Shown here: piece after piece, positions 37,466-46,246 of the stretch
Position numbering within the stretch: position 1 is the first letter of the stretch
Layout of the letters: each line of letters starts with the position of its first letter
Assembly: GCA_963747315.1 (NCBI GenBank)
Contig: CAVVEQ010000013.1
Coordinates: 868,001-932,000 of the forward strand
Direction: 5' to 3'
DNA: 64,000 nt
DNA from: CAVVEQ01 sp963747315
GTDB lineage: Bacteria; Chloroflexota; Anaerolineae; Anaerolineales; Anaerolineaceae
The notes under the pieces: generated by a model
The model's input: only the letters and a program-made list of their open reading frames with translations
Told to the model about the DNA's origin: nothing
The model's database searches: none
Position numbers and translations under genes: made by a program

Positions 37466-38812
37466 ATGGAAGATACCAGCACTTCAAACCGGAAAAACAT
37501 CGCCCGAATGGGTTTTCATTACTACCAGGATATGGATCACTTCACAGAAAAGGACCTCTCCCGGTGGCTTCCTGAATTGGAAAGTCTTGGGGCGGCGTGG
37601 CTGGTCCTCCAATCCGCGCCGGATCGCGCCATCCCGGAATCCTTCATCCGCGGTTTGCTACAAAGCGGAATTGAACCTATCGTGCAGATGCAGATCGCTC
37701 TTCCGAACCCTCCCGAGCAATCCAGCCTGAGACTTGTGCTGGAATCTTATTCCCGCTGGGGAGTACGGTATATCCAGCTTTTCGACCGTCCTAACCTGAC
37801 ATCAAGCTGGACTTCGGCAGCCTGGTTCCAGGAGGATCTCGTGGAGCGCTTCCTGGACCGCTTTTTACCATTGGCTGAAATGGTCGCCGTCCTCGGAATG
37901 ACTCCTGTTTTCCCTCCCCTTGAGCCAGGCGGTAATTACTGGGATACTGCCTTCCTGCGCTCATCGCTCGAGTCAATGAGCCGCAGGAAGCAATCGGATC
38001 TGTGCGAGAAGATGACCCTCTCTGCATATGCCTATACATTCTCCAAACCATTGGACTGGGGTGCGGGCGGGCCGGACCGGTGGACCGATGTGCGCCCTTA
38101 TTTCACACCTGAAGGCAGCGAGGACCAGCGTGGATTCCGTGTTGCAGACTGGTATTCCGCCATCGCCAAATCAGTGCTCGGTCAGGAACTTCCCATTTTT
38201 CTCTTTGGGGTGGGATTGCAAGCCAATCCCTCTGAACCTCAGGGGGAAGTTTTTCCACCGGAAGTTTACTCGTCCTTCATCAAGGAAATAACCTCTTCTC
38301 TCCTGGAGCCATCACCTCAGAAGGAATATCAACCCGGGGAATCGATAATTCCAATCCACCCCTCAGTAAAAGCGGTGGCTTACTGGTTATTGGCTGCCGA
38401 TTCTGAAAGTAGCTTTTACCAATTTGCCTGGTTTTATGAAAGCGGAGATTTCGCCCCTGTGGTCACGGCGATAAAAGAATTTGCATCTCTCCATAGCGAA
38501 CCCGTCCAGGCGAAATCCCTGCCCCCGGTTGCTGCAGGGGATCAAAAATTGGAGCATTATCTTTTACTGCCGACATATGAGTGGGGGGTGGCTGACTGGC
38601 ACCTGGATGTCATCCGTCCGTATGTAAAAAAATATCAACCGACGATTGGTTTTTCTATTAAAGACGCTTCGCTTGCGCGTCAGGTGACCGTCATTGGGAA
38701 CACCCAGGTTTTCCCCGACGAGGACCTTGAGTTATTGCGCAGCAATGGCTGCCAGGTGGAGCGGATCAGTGGTGATGGCACCAGTATTGCAACACAGTTG
38801 GCAGAGAGGTAA
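37466..38812 (+). CDS. Protein of unknown function, possibly TIM-barrel-like
   Basis: 448 residues, no signal peptide. Motifs such as MGFHYYQDMDHFTEKDL, GVRYIQLFDRPNLTSSW, LSAYAYTFSKPLDWGAGG and PIFLFGVGLQANP suggest an alternating beta/alpha fold like a glycoside hydrolase barrel, with acidic and aromatic residues at strand ends. I do not recognise the family. It is 5 bases upstream of ftsZ and probably co-transcribed with it. Confidence 0.7.
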   Translation: MEDTSTSNRKNIARMGFHYYQDMDHFTEKDLSRWLPELESLGAAWLVLQSAPDRAIPESFIRGLLQSGIEPIVQMQIALPNPPEQSSLRLVLESYSRWGVRYIQLFDRPNLTSSWTSAAWFQEDLVERFLDRFLPLAEMVAVLGMTPVFPPLEPGGNYWDTAFLRSSLESMSRRKQSDLCEKMTLSAYAYTFSKPLDWGAGGPDRWTDVRPYFTPEGSEDQRGFRVADWYSAIAKSVLGQELPIFLFGVGLQANPSEPQGEVFPPEVYSSFIKEITSSLLEPSPQKEYQPGESIIPIHPSVKAVAYWLLAADSESSFYQFAWFYESGDFAPVVTAIKEFASLHSEPVQAKSLPPVAAGDQKLEHYLLLPTYEWGVADWHLDVIRPYVKKYQPTIGFSIKDASLARQVTVIGNTQVFPDEDLELLRSNGCQVERISGDGTSIATQLAER

Positions 38813-38817
38813 AACTA

Positions 38818-40003
38818 ATGACCATTTCTGTTCTTCCCCGTCCAATCTTACGAACCCCCATCGCGGCCAAAATGCCCGTCCTCAAAGTTATCGGCCTGGG
38901 CGGAGGTGGATGTAACGCGATCAACCGCATGATCGAGCTCGGTATCGGTGGCGTCGATTTCATCGCAGCCAACACCGATTGCCAGGCATTGAACGCCACG
39001 CTCGCACCGGTGAAAGATCCACCTGGGACCAAAATCCACCCGCGGGCTGGGTGCTGGTGGAAATCCGCAGATGGGAGAAGCAGCGGCGGAAGAAAGCTAC
39101 AGCGCACTTAACGAAGCTCTCTCCGGGGCGGATATGATCTTCCTGACTGCAGGAATGGGGGGCGGCACGGGAACCGGTTCGATCCCCGTCGCTGCCAGGG
39201 TTGCCCGCGCCACAGGTGCAGTTGTCGTGGCAATCGTGACCACGCCATTCTCATTCGAAGTGGGTCGCCGACAGTTGAACGCTCGGGAAGGATTATCAAA
39301 ATTACAACCGTTCGCAGATACCCTGATCACGGTTCCAAACGACCGCTTGCTTCAGATTGCTTCCCGCGACCTCTCGCTGGAGATGGCGTTCCGCCTCGCG
39401 GATGATGTTCTCCGCCAGGGAATCCAGGGCATCGCAGAGTTGATCACCCAACCCGGGATGATCAATGTGGATTTCGCTCATATCCGTCATCTGATGCAGA
39501 ATGGAGGAGGTGCAGTACTTTCGATCGGCGTGGGACAGGGCGAAGATAAAGCCCTGGCTGCGGTTGAAAACGCCATCCGTCACCCCTTGCTGGAATCGAT
39601 CAACCTTGAGAATGCTTCCGGGATCATCGCCAATTTTACCGGTGGTCATAATCTGACGTTTTTCGAGGTTACAGATGCACTCAATTATTTACAGGAACAG
39701 ACGAACAGCAGCGCCGAGATCATTCCCGGTGTGATCAACGACGAGCGGTTAGGCGACCGCGCCCAGGTAATTCTCATTGTGACTGGAATCGGTGCGACAC
39801 CCGTCGACGCACAATTTGCGCAGAAGAATTATATGGAGAAAGAATCCCCTTCCCCATTTGTCATCAACCAACCGGTGAAAAGCATGGATGTTTTCAATTT
39901 CACGGATGAACAGACGGTTTCTCCCCTTCCTTCAATGGAATCCCCCGTCCTTCCTTCTGATATCGACATTCCGGCTTTTCTGCGCCGTCGCATCCGTCCA
40001 TAA
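38818..40003 (+). CDS. ftsZ: Cell division protein FtsZ, interrupted by a +1 frame change
   Basis: Tubulin-like GTPase of the division ring. The first frame has VIGLGGGGCNAINRMIE and ANTDCQALNATLAPVK; an extra base near 39011-39019 leads into GLGAGGNPQMGEAAAEES, the tubulin signature AGMGGGTGTGSIPV and the NVDFAHIRHLM region. It ends with a linker and the conserved tail IPAFLRRRIRP. Combined length about 395 residues is normal. The usual dcw-cluster neighbours are absent; an unknown protein precedes it by 5 bases and a small conserved protein follows by 9. Confidence 0.94.
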
Positions 40004-40012
40004 AGGAGGAAT

Positions 40013-40227
40013 ATGGAAAAGGACACTGTTGCAACGATCTGCAAACAAATCTACCGCCAGTTCCCTGAAGTGAGCGGGGTGAAGCCTTCGGTCAAACCTC
40101 AGGGAAGCAACTACTTGTTGGTATTCCACGGTTCGGCTAATATGGGCGGGGGAAAAAGATCGAACGGACAGTGCGGGTAGTTTCCGATGGATCGGGAAAG
40201 ATCAGCAAGGTTACAACTTCGCGTTGA
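40013..40227 (+). CDS. Small conserved-looking protein, interrupted by a -1 frame change
   Basis: Starts ATG 40013 after AGGAGGA. The first frame reads ATICKQIYRQFPEVSGVKP and SNYLLVFHGSA; reading past the G5 run at about 40148-40152 requires one more base, after which KKIERTVRVVSDGSGKIS and a stop at 40225-40227 follow. About 72 residues, beta-rich. Family not recognised with confidence. It may be translated with ftsZ. Confidence 0.6.
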
Positions 40228-40235
40228 GAATCAGC

Positions 40236-40451
40236 ATGGCTCCGAAGATACTTCAAAAAACCGAACTTCTTTTCTGGGATCATGCCATTCCCCGTATGAC
40301 AGAAGATCAAAATATCCAAATATTTATCCGCCGTCTTTCAAACACACGCATTCCGGACAATTCCAAGATCGTAAGGGTCCTATTTTCTCTCATCGTGATA
40401 TGCGGACTCGTTTTTGGAATATTCGCTTATCATCTAACACATTCCACATAA
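40236..40451 (+). CDS. Small membrane protein
   Basis: 71 residues from ATG 40236 with one C-terminal membrane segment (VLFSLIVICGLVFGIFAYHL). The N-terminal part is soluble and charged. No recognised family. It follows the preceding small gene by 8 bases. Confidence 0.5.
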   Translation: MAPKILQKTELLFWDHAIPRMTEDQNIQIFIRRLSNTRIPDNSKIVRVLFSLIVICGLVFGIFAYHLTHST

Positions 40452-40531
40452 TTATAATTTTGAGCGATCCCCCTGGGGACTGTATGATTCGACAGTCTGG
40501 TAGAATTTAATCATCAGGCTGGTGCCTGGAT

Positions 40532-41227
40532 ATGAAAAAATTGATATTGACAGGGCTATTGGTTTTCCTGGCTGCCGCAATTGTGGGGTATATCATCGCG
40601 GCAATTTCAGGCTTGTTACCTCCATTCCCTTCCAGGCTGCCAATTATTCACGAGTCCGAGGATGATCAACAACAAAAGACCCTCGTGGTCCTGGTGGACG
40701 ATTTGAAATCATCCGACCCTGTGATTGAATCCATCTGGATGATTTATGGCTATCCGGATTCACAGCCCGCGCTGGTATTCCTACCTGTTTATTCTCTGAG
40801 GGATCAGTCTGCGCACCCTGAAATTCAGACTGATTTCAATTTTGGTTTGTTCGGAAGATTATCTGTTGAGTTTAGAGAATCCCTCCAGGAATCCTACAAT
40901 TTAAACTGGGATAAATATCTGATTCTCGATAACCAGATGTTTGCTCAGATTTCCACATTGTTAACCGGGAAAAAAGCTCCAAAGTTGCTTGCGCAGCCTC
41001 CCAACCTGGAAAAACCTGCCGATTATCAAGCGACGGCGATAAAATATATTAAAGCTTATTGTTCCTATATTAAATCCGGAAAGTCTGATCCCGTCATGAT
41101 TGAAAGTTGGATGGAGATTTCGCCAGGTTTTTGGACCGATATAAAACAGGAAAATCTGGAGGCTTCCTGGGCGTGGTTTATTGAACACCCCCAGAAAACC
41201 CCTTGTAACATCGTTACGAGCAAGTGA
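40532..41227 (+). CDS. Membrane-anchored protein with weak LCP-like features
   Basis: 231 residues with an N-terminal membrane segment (LTGLLVFLAAAIVGYIIAAI) and an extracellular domain (KTLVVLVDDLKSSDPVIESIW, ALVFLPVYS) that faintly recalls LCP proteins but lacks their Arg/Asp residues. Function not recognised. It lies just upstream of the DUF362 gene. Confidence 0.55.
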   Translation: MKKLILTGLLVFLAAAIVGYIIAAISGLLPPFPSRLPIIHESEDDQQQKTLVVLVDDLKSSDPVIESIWMIYGYPDSQPALVFLPVYSLRDQSAHPEIQTDFNFGLFGRLSVEFRESLQESYNLNWDKYLILDNQMFAQISTLLTGKKAPKLLAQPPNLEKPADYQATAIKYIKAYCSYIKSGKSDPVMIESWMEISPGFWTDIKQENLEASWAWFIEHPQKTPCNIVTSK

Positions 41228-41246
41228 CTTTATAGAGGTAATAATC

Positions 41247-42242
41247 TTGGACACAATCAATCGAAGAAAATTCTTGCAAACGGCTTCTTCAGCAGCGGGC
41301 TTGTTTGCCGCGCAGCAGGTTTTAACCGCCTGCGTTTCTCCCAAGAGCGTGCAAACTTCCGGGAGCAGTCCCGCTATGGATCCCACGGCTTCGATTCCAA
41401 TCGAGCAGGCACCCTCCCCCAGCTCTCAAAATCTACCTCATATTGCAGTCGCCCGTAATGGTGACCCGGGGGATATGACCCGTAAGGCAGTCGCCGCCCT
41501 GGGTGGGATGGAAATGTTTGTGCCCAAAGGCGCCCGGGTGGTTGTCAAGCCCAATATTTGTGTAGGCTACAACTCTTACGAGTACGCCTCAACAACGAAT
41601 CCCTGGGTGGTTGCAGCAATTATAAAAATGGTGTTGGAGGCAGGCGCGAAAACTGTACAGGTTATGGATTACCCCTTCGGAAGTTCTCCTGAACAAGCTT
41701 ATGAAAATTCCGGAATCGCAGAGCAGGTGAATGCCGCCGGTGGCGAGATGGTGATTATGAAAGCCATCCAGTACCAGGAACATGAAATACCCGGCGCGAA
41801 GGCACTGAAAACCACCTCCATTAATGACCTGATTTACACAGCAGATGTTTTGATCAATGTTCCCATCGCTAAAGATCACAGCCTGGCTCATCTGACACTT
41901 GGAATGAAAAATCTAATGGGTGCCATCAGAAATCGGGAGATTCTTCACAGCCAACTCTCTGAAAGCCTGGCTGATTTAAGTACAATCCTTAAACCTCAAC
42001 TTACAATTATTGATGCAGTTCGCATTCTTATGGCCAACGGGCCGACCGGTGGAGATTTGAATGACGTAAAACAAACCAACACCGTCATAGCCAGTCCGGA
42101 TATCGTCGCCGCCGATAGCTTTGCTGCCGGGCTTTTTGGGATCAAGCCTTCAGAGCTGGGGTATCTGGTGGAAGGCAGCCAGCGGGGGATTGGCAGAATG
42201 GACGTGGAGAACTTGAAAATCGAAGAGATCAACGCAGGCTGA
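41247..42242 (+). CDS. DUF362 protein with Tat-type signal
   Basis: TTG 41247 is taken as start because AGAGG lies upstream and the sequence then reads a twin-arginine signal (NRRKFLQTASSAAGLFAAQQ) followed by a lipobox-like LTAC. The mature part is a DUF362 domain: KPNICVGYNSYEYASTTNPW, VQVMDYPFGSSPEQAYENSG, NVPIAKDHSLAHLTLGMKN. DUF362 proteins often accompany ferredoxins, but no Cys-cluster motif is present in this protein itself. It is 7 bases upstream of a polyferredoxin, suggesting an exported redox pair. Confidence 0.85.
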   Translation: MDTINRRKFLQTASSAAGLFAAQQVLTACVSPKSVQTSGSSPAMDPTASIPIEQAPSPSSQNLPHIAVARNGDPGDMTRKAVAALGGMEMFVPKGARVVVKPNICVGYNSYEYASTTNPWVVAAIIKMVLEAGAKTVQVMDYPFGSSPEQAYENSGIAEQVNAAGGEMVIMKAIQYQEHEIPGAKALKTTSINDLIYTADVLINVPIAKDHSLAHLTLGMKNLMGAIRNREILHSQLSESLADLSTILKPQLTIIDAVRILMANGPTGGDLNDVKQTNTVIASPDIVAADSFAAGLFGIKPSELGYLVEGSQRGIGRMDVENLKIEEINAG

Positions 42243-42249
42243 AATTCCA

Positions 42250-43780
42250 ATGCCGGGCAGCGAGAATTCCCCCCACGTTTCTCCTCAAATTTGGCGCCAG
42301 CTAAGAATCGCTGTCCAGGTTGTTTCCGGATTGTTTTTTCTAATTCTCTTTATCATCACACCACAACTCATTGTGGAGGAAAAGTTAGCCTCCATACCGA
42401 TCAGGCTTAGTCCGCTGGTTATGTTCGGGAGCACCCTGGCAGCCAGGGTTCTGATCCCAGGACTTGCGCTCGCTGGGATATTTCTATTGTTCTCGCTGTT
42501 TTTTGGAAGGGCCTGGTGCGGCTGGTTATGCCCAATGGGAAGCTTGATCGAGGTTTTTCCAATTCGCAAAAAGCGGACTACCACTGTGAATGAAACCTGG
42601 AGAAAGGGAAAATACTTACTGCTGATCGCTCTGATCACCGCGGCTCTGATCGGTAACCTGAGCCTTATGGTCCTAGATCCAATGACGATCATTTTCAGGA
42701 CCTTTGCATTTTCCATCTGGCCGGCTTTGGGTTATGTCCTTCATGAAATGGAATCATTTTTATATGGATTCGAATCCCTTAAATCTTTTATTATTGGATT
42801 CGATAGCGCCACCCGCCCAGCGGTGTTCCCGATCGATCAATTCGTGTATTCCCAAGCTCTGTTGTTCTTTGTGTTCTTCGTTTCAATCCTACTTCTGAAT
42901 TATTTCGCCGAGAGGTTCTGGTGCCGCTACCTTTGTCCCCTGGGTGGTTTTTTGGCCTGGATAAGTAGAGCTGCGTTCATAAAACGGGAAGTGACAACGG
43001 ATTGTATATCCTGTGGTAATTGCGCGCGGGTTTGCCAGACCAATACTGTGGATGAGAAATCAGGTTTCCGAAGTGATCCAGGGGAATGTACAGTCTGCAT
43101 GGATTGCATCTCAGCCTGCCCGAATGGTTCGAACCAATTTGCTTTCAAGCGGGGATTGAGTCCACTCATGCCCTACGATCCAACCCGTCGAGAAGCCCTG
43201 GTCACCATCGGCGCTGCAACAGCCGGTATCGCGGTGGCAGGCATCCAGCCCGTCCAAAACCCAGGTAAAACGTTACTTGATCCGTCCTCCGGGTGTGGAT
43301 GGGGAAAATTTCCTGAGCCAGTGCGTCCGTTGCGGAGAGTGCTTCCGGATCTGCCCGACTAACGCATTGCAGCCAACAATTTTTGAGAGTGGGATTACTG
43401 GATTCTGGACACCCGTTCTAGTCCCCCGCATAGGGTATTGCGATTACTCGTGCAATTCCTGTGGACAGATCTGTCCTGTTCAGGCTATTCCTCCCCTTTC
43501 CCTCAAGGAAAAAAGGGTTGTGAAGATCGGTTCAGCATATATCGATCAGGATCTATGCATCCCCTGGACTGACGATCGGGATTGCGGTGTTTGCGAGGAG
43601 ATGTGCCCCCTGCCTGAAAAAGCAATCACGTTGCATCGCCGCGGGAATGGGAAGCAAGAATCCAGAGCGCTGGTACCCGTGGTAAATCGCAATTTATGCA
43701 TCGGTTGCGGCATCTGTGAAACGAAATGCCCGGTGATCGGTGAAGCGGCCATCCAGGTTCGTATTCCCCAATTGTCGTAG
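42250..43780 (+). CDS. NapH-NapG-like membrane polyferredoxin fusion, +1 frame change
   Basis: Electron-transfer protein. The first about 240 residues hold several membrane segments with NapH-type motifs (WCGWLCPMGSLIEVF, FWCRYLCPLGGFLAW), followed by two ferredoxin motifs (CISCGNCARVCQ, CTVCMDCISACP). A Tat-like segment (RREALVTIGAATAGIAVAG) precedes a MauM/NapG-type ferredoxin region with CVRCGECFRICP, CDYSCNSCGQICP, CGVCEEMCP and CIGCGICETKCP. An extra base near 43273-43280 interrupts the frame between LL and IRPPGVDGENFL. About 510 residues in total. Partner is probably the DUF362 protein. Confidence 0.87.
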
Positions 43781-43784
43781 ATTC

Positions 43785-45014
43785 TTATACATTTACAGTC
43801 TTCGGGAACCAGGTGAGCATAAGGATCGCTGCCAGCAGCGCCATGCTGCCCCCAAAGAAAAATGGCGCGGATTGGCCAAGCCCGGTCCATGAACCAATCC
43901 CCTGCCAAAGGATTCCGGCAATTAAGGACGCGGGGAATGCAATTATCCCGATGATGGCGTTATAAGTTCCATATGCAGTTCCGCGAAGTTCGGCAGGAAC
44001 CAGGTCCGCAAGCAGTGCGTTAATGGAACCATAGCTCAAGCCGTAGTAAAAACCGTAGGTGACGTATAACATGAAGATCTGCCAGCTTCCCTGGGCAATG
44101 GCAAATCCGAAATAAATGATCGCATACACCAGCCAACCTGCGATAATCATTTTTCTCCTGCCGATCCGGTCGGAAAGTCTGCCAGCGGGGGTGGAGATCA
44201 GGGAATAGATCAGGTTGAACACTGCCATCATTACCAGGATCATCACCACCGACATCCCGGTACTTTGCGCTCGAAGGATCAGAAATGCATCTGATGAATT
44301 ACCCAGGGTGAAGATTCCCGCGATCACTATAAAAATCATAAACGGTTTGCCCAGGGTTTTGAACATGATCTTTGGCAATTTTCGCTTTCCCACAGCAGAG
44401 ACTTCTCTGGCTCCGAAAGCTAATGTAAGGACCGCGAGGAATGCCGGAACCAGGCTGACCAGTACCACAATCTGGAAGGTGTGTTCCGAAAGGTACTGGC
44501 TGTTTGATTGGGCAACCCAAATCAAACCAGCCGCGATCAGGATACCAACCAGTGCGCCTGCGGTATCCGCTGCCCGGTGGAACCCAAATGCCAGGCCTCG
44601 ATCCTTTTGATCAATGGAATCGGCGACTAACGCGTCGCGGGGTGCGGTGCGGATGCCTTTACCCACCCGATCCAGCCAACGGACGGCTGCCACCATTTCC
44701 CAGGTGCTTGCGACCAGGAAAAATGGTTTTGAAATTGCTGATAAGCTATACCCAGCGACAGCCAGCCATTTCCGGGAATGAAGCCGATCGGAGAGCCACC
44801 CTGAGAAGAATTTCACAAGGCTCGCAGTAGCCTCGGCGACCCCTTCGATCAAACCAACGATATTCGTTTTCACTCCCAGCACGTTCACCAGGAAAAGTGG
44901 CAGGATGTTGATCACCATCTCGCTGGATATATCCATCAAAAAACTGGTCAGGCTGACTGCCCAGATGTTCCTGGGCAGATCCCGAATTCGGGTTTTGGCT
45001 GGACTTGGATCCAT
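43785..45014 (-). CDS. Major facilitator superfamily transporter
   Basis: 409 residues with about 12 hydrophobic segments. MFS loop motifs: GWLSDRLHSRKWLAVAG between helices 2 and 3 and GRLSDRIGRRKMIIAG in the second half, and RVGKGIRTAPRDALVADS. Substrate not evident. It starts 8 bases after the sugar isomerase gene on the same strand. Confidence 0.88.
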   Translation of the reverse strand: MDPSPAKTRIRDLPRNIWAVSLTSFLMDISSEMVINILPLFLVNVLGVKTNIVGLIEGVAEATASLVKFFSGWLSDRLHSRKWLAVAGYSLSAISKPFFLVASTWEMVAAVRWLDRVGKGIRTAPRDALVADSIDQKDRGLAFGFHRAADTAGALVGILIAAGLIWVAQSNSQYLSEHTFQIVVLVSLVPAFLAVLTLAFGAREVSAVGKRKLPKIMFKTLGKPFMIFIVIAGIFTLGNSSDAFLILRAQSTGMSVVMILVMMAVFNLIYSLISTPAGRLSDRIGRRKMIIAGWLVYAIIYFGFAIAQGSWQIFMLYVTYGFYYGLSYGSINALLADLVPAELRGTAYGTYNAIIGIIAFPASLIAGILWQGIGSWTGLGQSAPFFFGGSMALLAAILMLTWFPKTVNV

Positions 45015-45022
45015 GGAAGTAA

Positions 45023-46087
45023 TTAGGCTTTTCCAGACATGGATTTTTTAATGGCGTCGATCCCGGGAATTGGAGTGGGATCCTCCCCATAGGCGATTGC
45101 CAGGTAAAACGAGACATAATCGCAGAATTGAATGCCAGTTAGAATGTTCTCCATTCTTGTTTCTCCCGGAACGATGTAATGATCGCAGGCGATCCCTTCA
45201 AGAAGGAAATTCTGACGGGTTACTGTTGAACGCAGCCGGTTCCTGGGGTGATCGGATGCCGATTCCAGGAATAACGCGAATAGCGATTGGTGCATCATCT
45301 CCGGCTGGGCAATACCGGCTGCCGTGTTGTGATCCCCTTCCGGTAACAGGTCAAACCCCGCCCAACCCTTGGCAAGCTCGTTCACCTGAGATTTGAATCT
45401 TCTTGCCACTGGTGCAAGCGCATCGCTCCCAAAAATCACCGGAATCCTCCCAACCATTTGCCCTGCCAACCGTTTTGCAGGATTTTTGGCCACCGGGGAT
45501 TCAACCGTGAATTTTTCAGATTCAAAATTAACCAGCATAATCCCTTTTTCAATTTCGCAGGAGGCGTCCTTGATCAACCCATACCGATAAAAAGCTGACA
45601 ACATCAATCCCAGCGAAAAACCGACCGCGGCTCTGGGCTGACCTGAATGGTTAAATTTCCAGTTATCGGCACTTACATTTTTAGCCAGCTCTTGGAGCTC
45701 TCCGCCTGTGCTCACCACCAGGATCGTGCAATTTCGCTTTTCTGCCTGCCGGAAACAGCTGATGGTTTCTTCGGTGTTCCCTGAATGGGAGGAAACAATC
45801 ACCAGTGTGTTTTTCTCGGTAGCCCAGGCAGGAAGATCATAATCCCGATTGACCACGATTGGTACCGGGCATTCGCATCTAGCGTAAGCCTCAGCCAGAT
45901 CTGCTCCGATCGCCGATCCCCCCATTCCGCATATGATCACCCGATCTATTGTTCCATCATGTTTTTTTAATGGCTGGGAAACTCCGATACCCCACCCCAT
46001 TTTGAGGTGTTCGGAGAATTGCATGATCTCTTCGTAATAATGACTTTCGTCTAATTTTTTTATCCCAATTAAATCATCCAGGTCCAT
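45023..46087 (-). CDS. Bifunctional phosphoglucose/phosphomannose isomerase
   Basis: SIS-domain sugar isomerase of the bifunctional PGI/PMI family (about 350 residues): ICGMGGSAIGADL, IVVNRDYDLPAWA, VIVSSHSGNTEETI, and GDHNTAAGIAQPE near the C-terminus. It interconverts fructose-6-phosphate with glucose- and mannose-6-phosphate, so it can supply mannose-6-phosphate upstream of ManC. No classical pgi is visible in the window. Confidence 0.9.
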   Translation of the reverse strand: MDLDDLIGIKKLDESHYYEEIMQFSEHLKMGWGIGVSQPLKKHDGTIDRVIICGMGGSAIGADLAEAYARCECPVPIVVNRDYDLPAWATEKNTLVIVSSHSGNTEETISCFRQAEKRNCTILVVSTGGELQELAKNVSADNWKFNHSGQPRAAVGFSLGLMLSAFYRYGLIKDASCEIEKGIMLVNFESEKFTVESPVAKNPAKRLAGQMVGRIPVIFGSDALAPVARRFKSQVNELAKGWAGFDLLPEGDHNTAAGIAQPEMMHQSLFALFLESASDHPRNRLRSTVTRQNFLLEGIACDHYIVPGETRMENILTGIQFCDYVSFYLAIAYGEDPTPIPGIDAIKKSMSGKA

Positions 46088-46246
46088 GATTCTCTCCGCC
46101 GATTATTGATGGTTTGGAGTATACCTTACCTGAAATCAAAATAATCAATAATTACGTGAAGTCGGCTGAAATCGCCAATTATGGTTTAATATTAATACGA
46201 TCAGGAAATTACATGTTATCCGGATACGAGTGTTCAATATTTGGTT

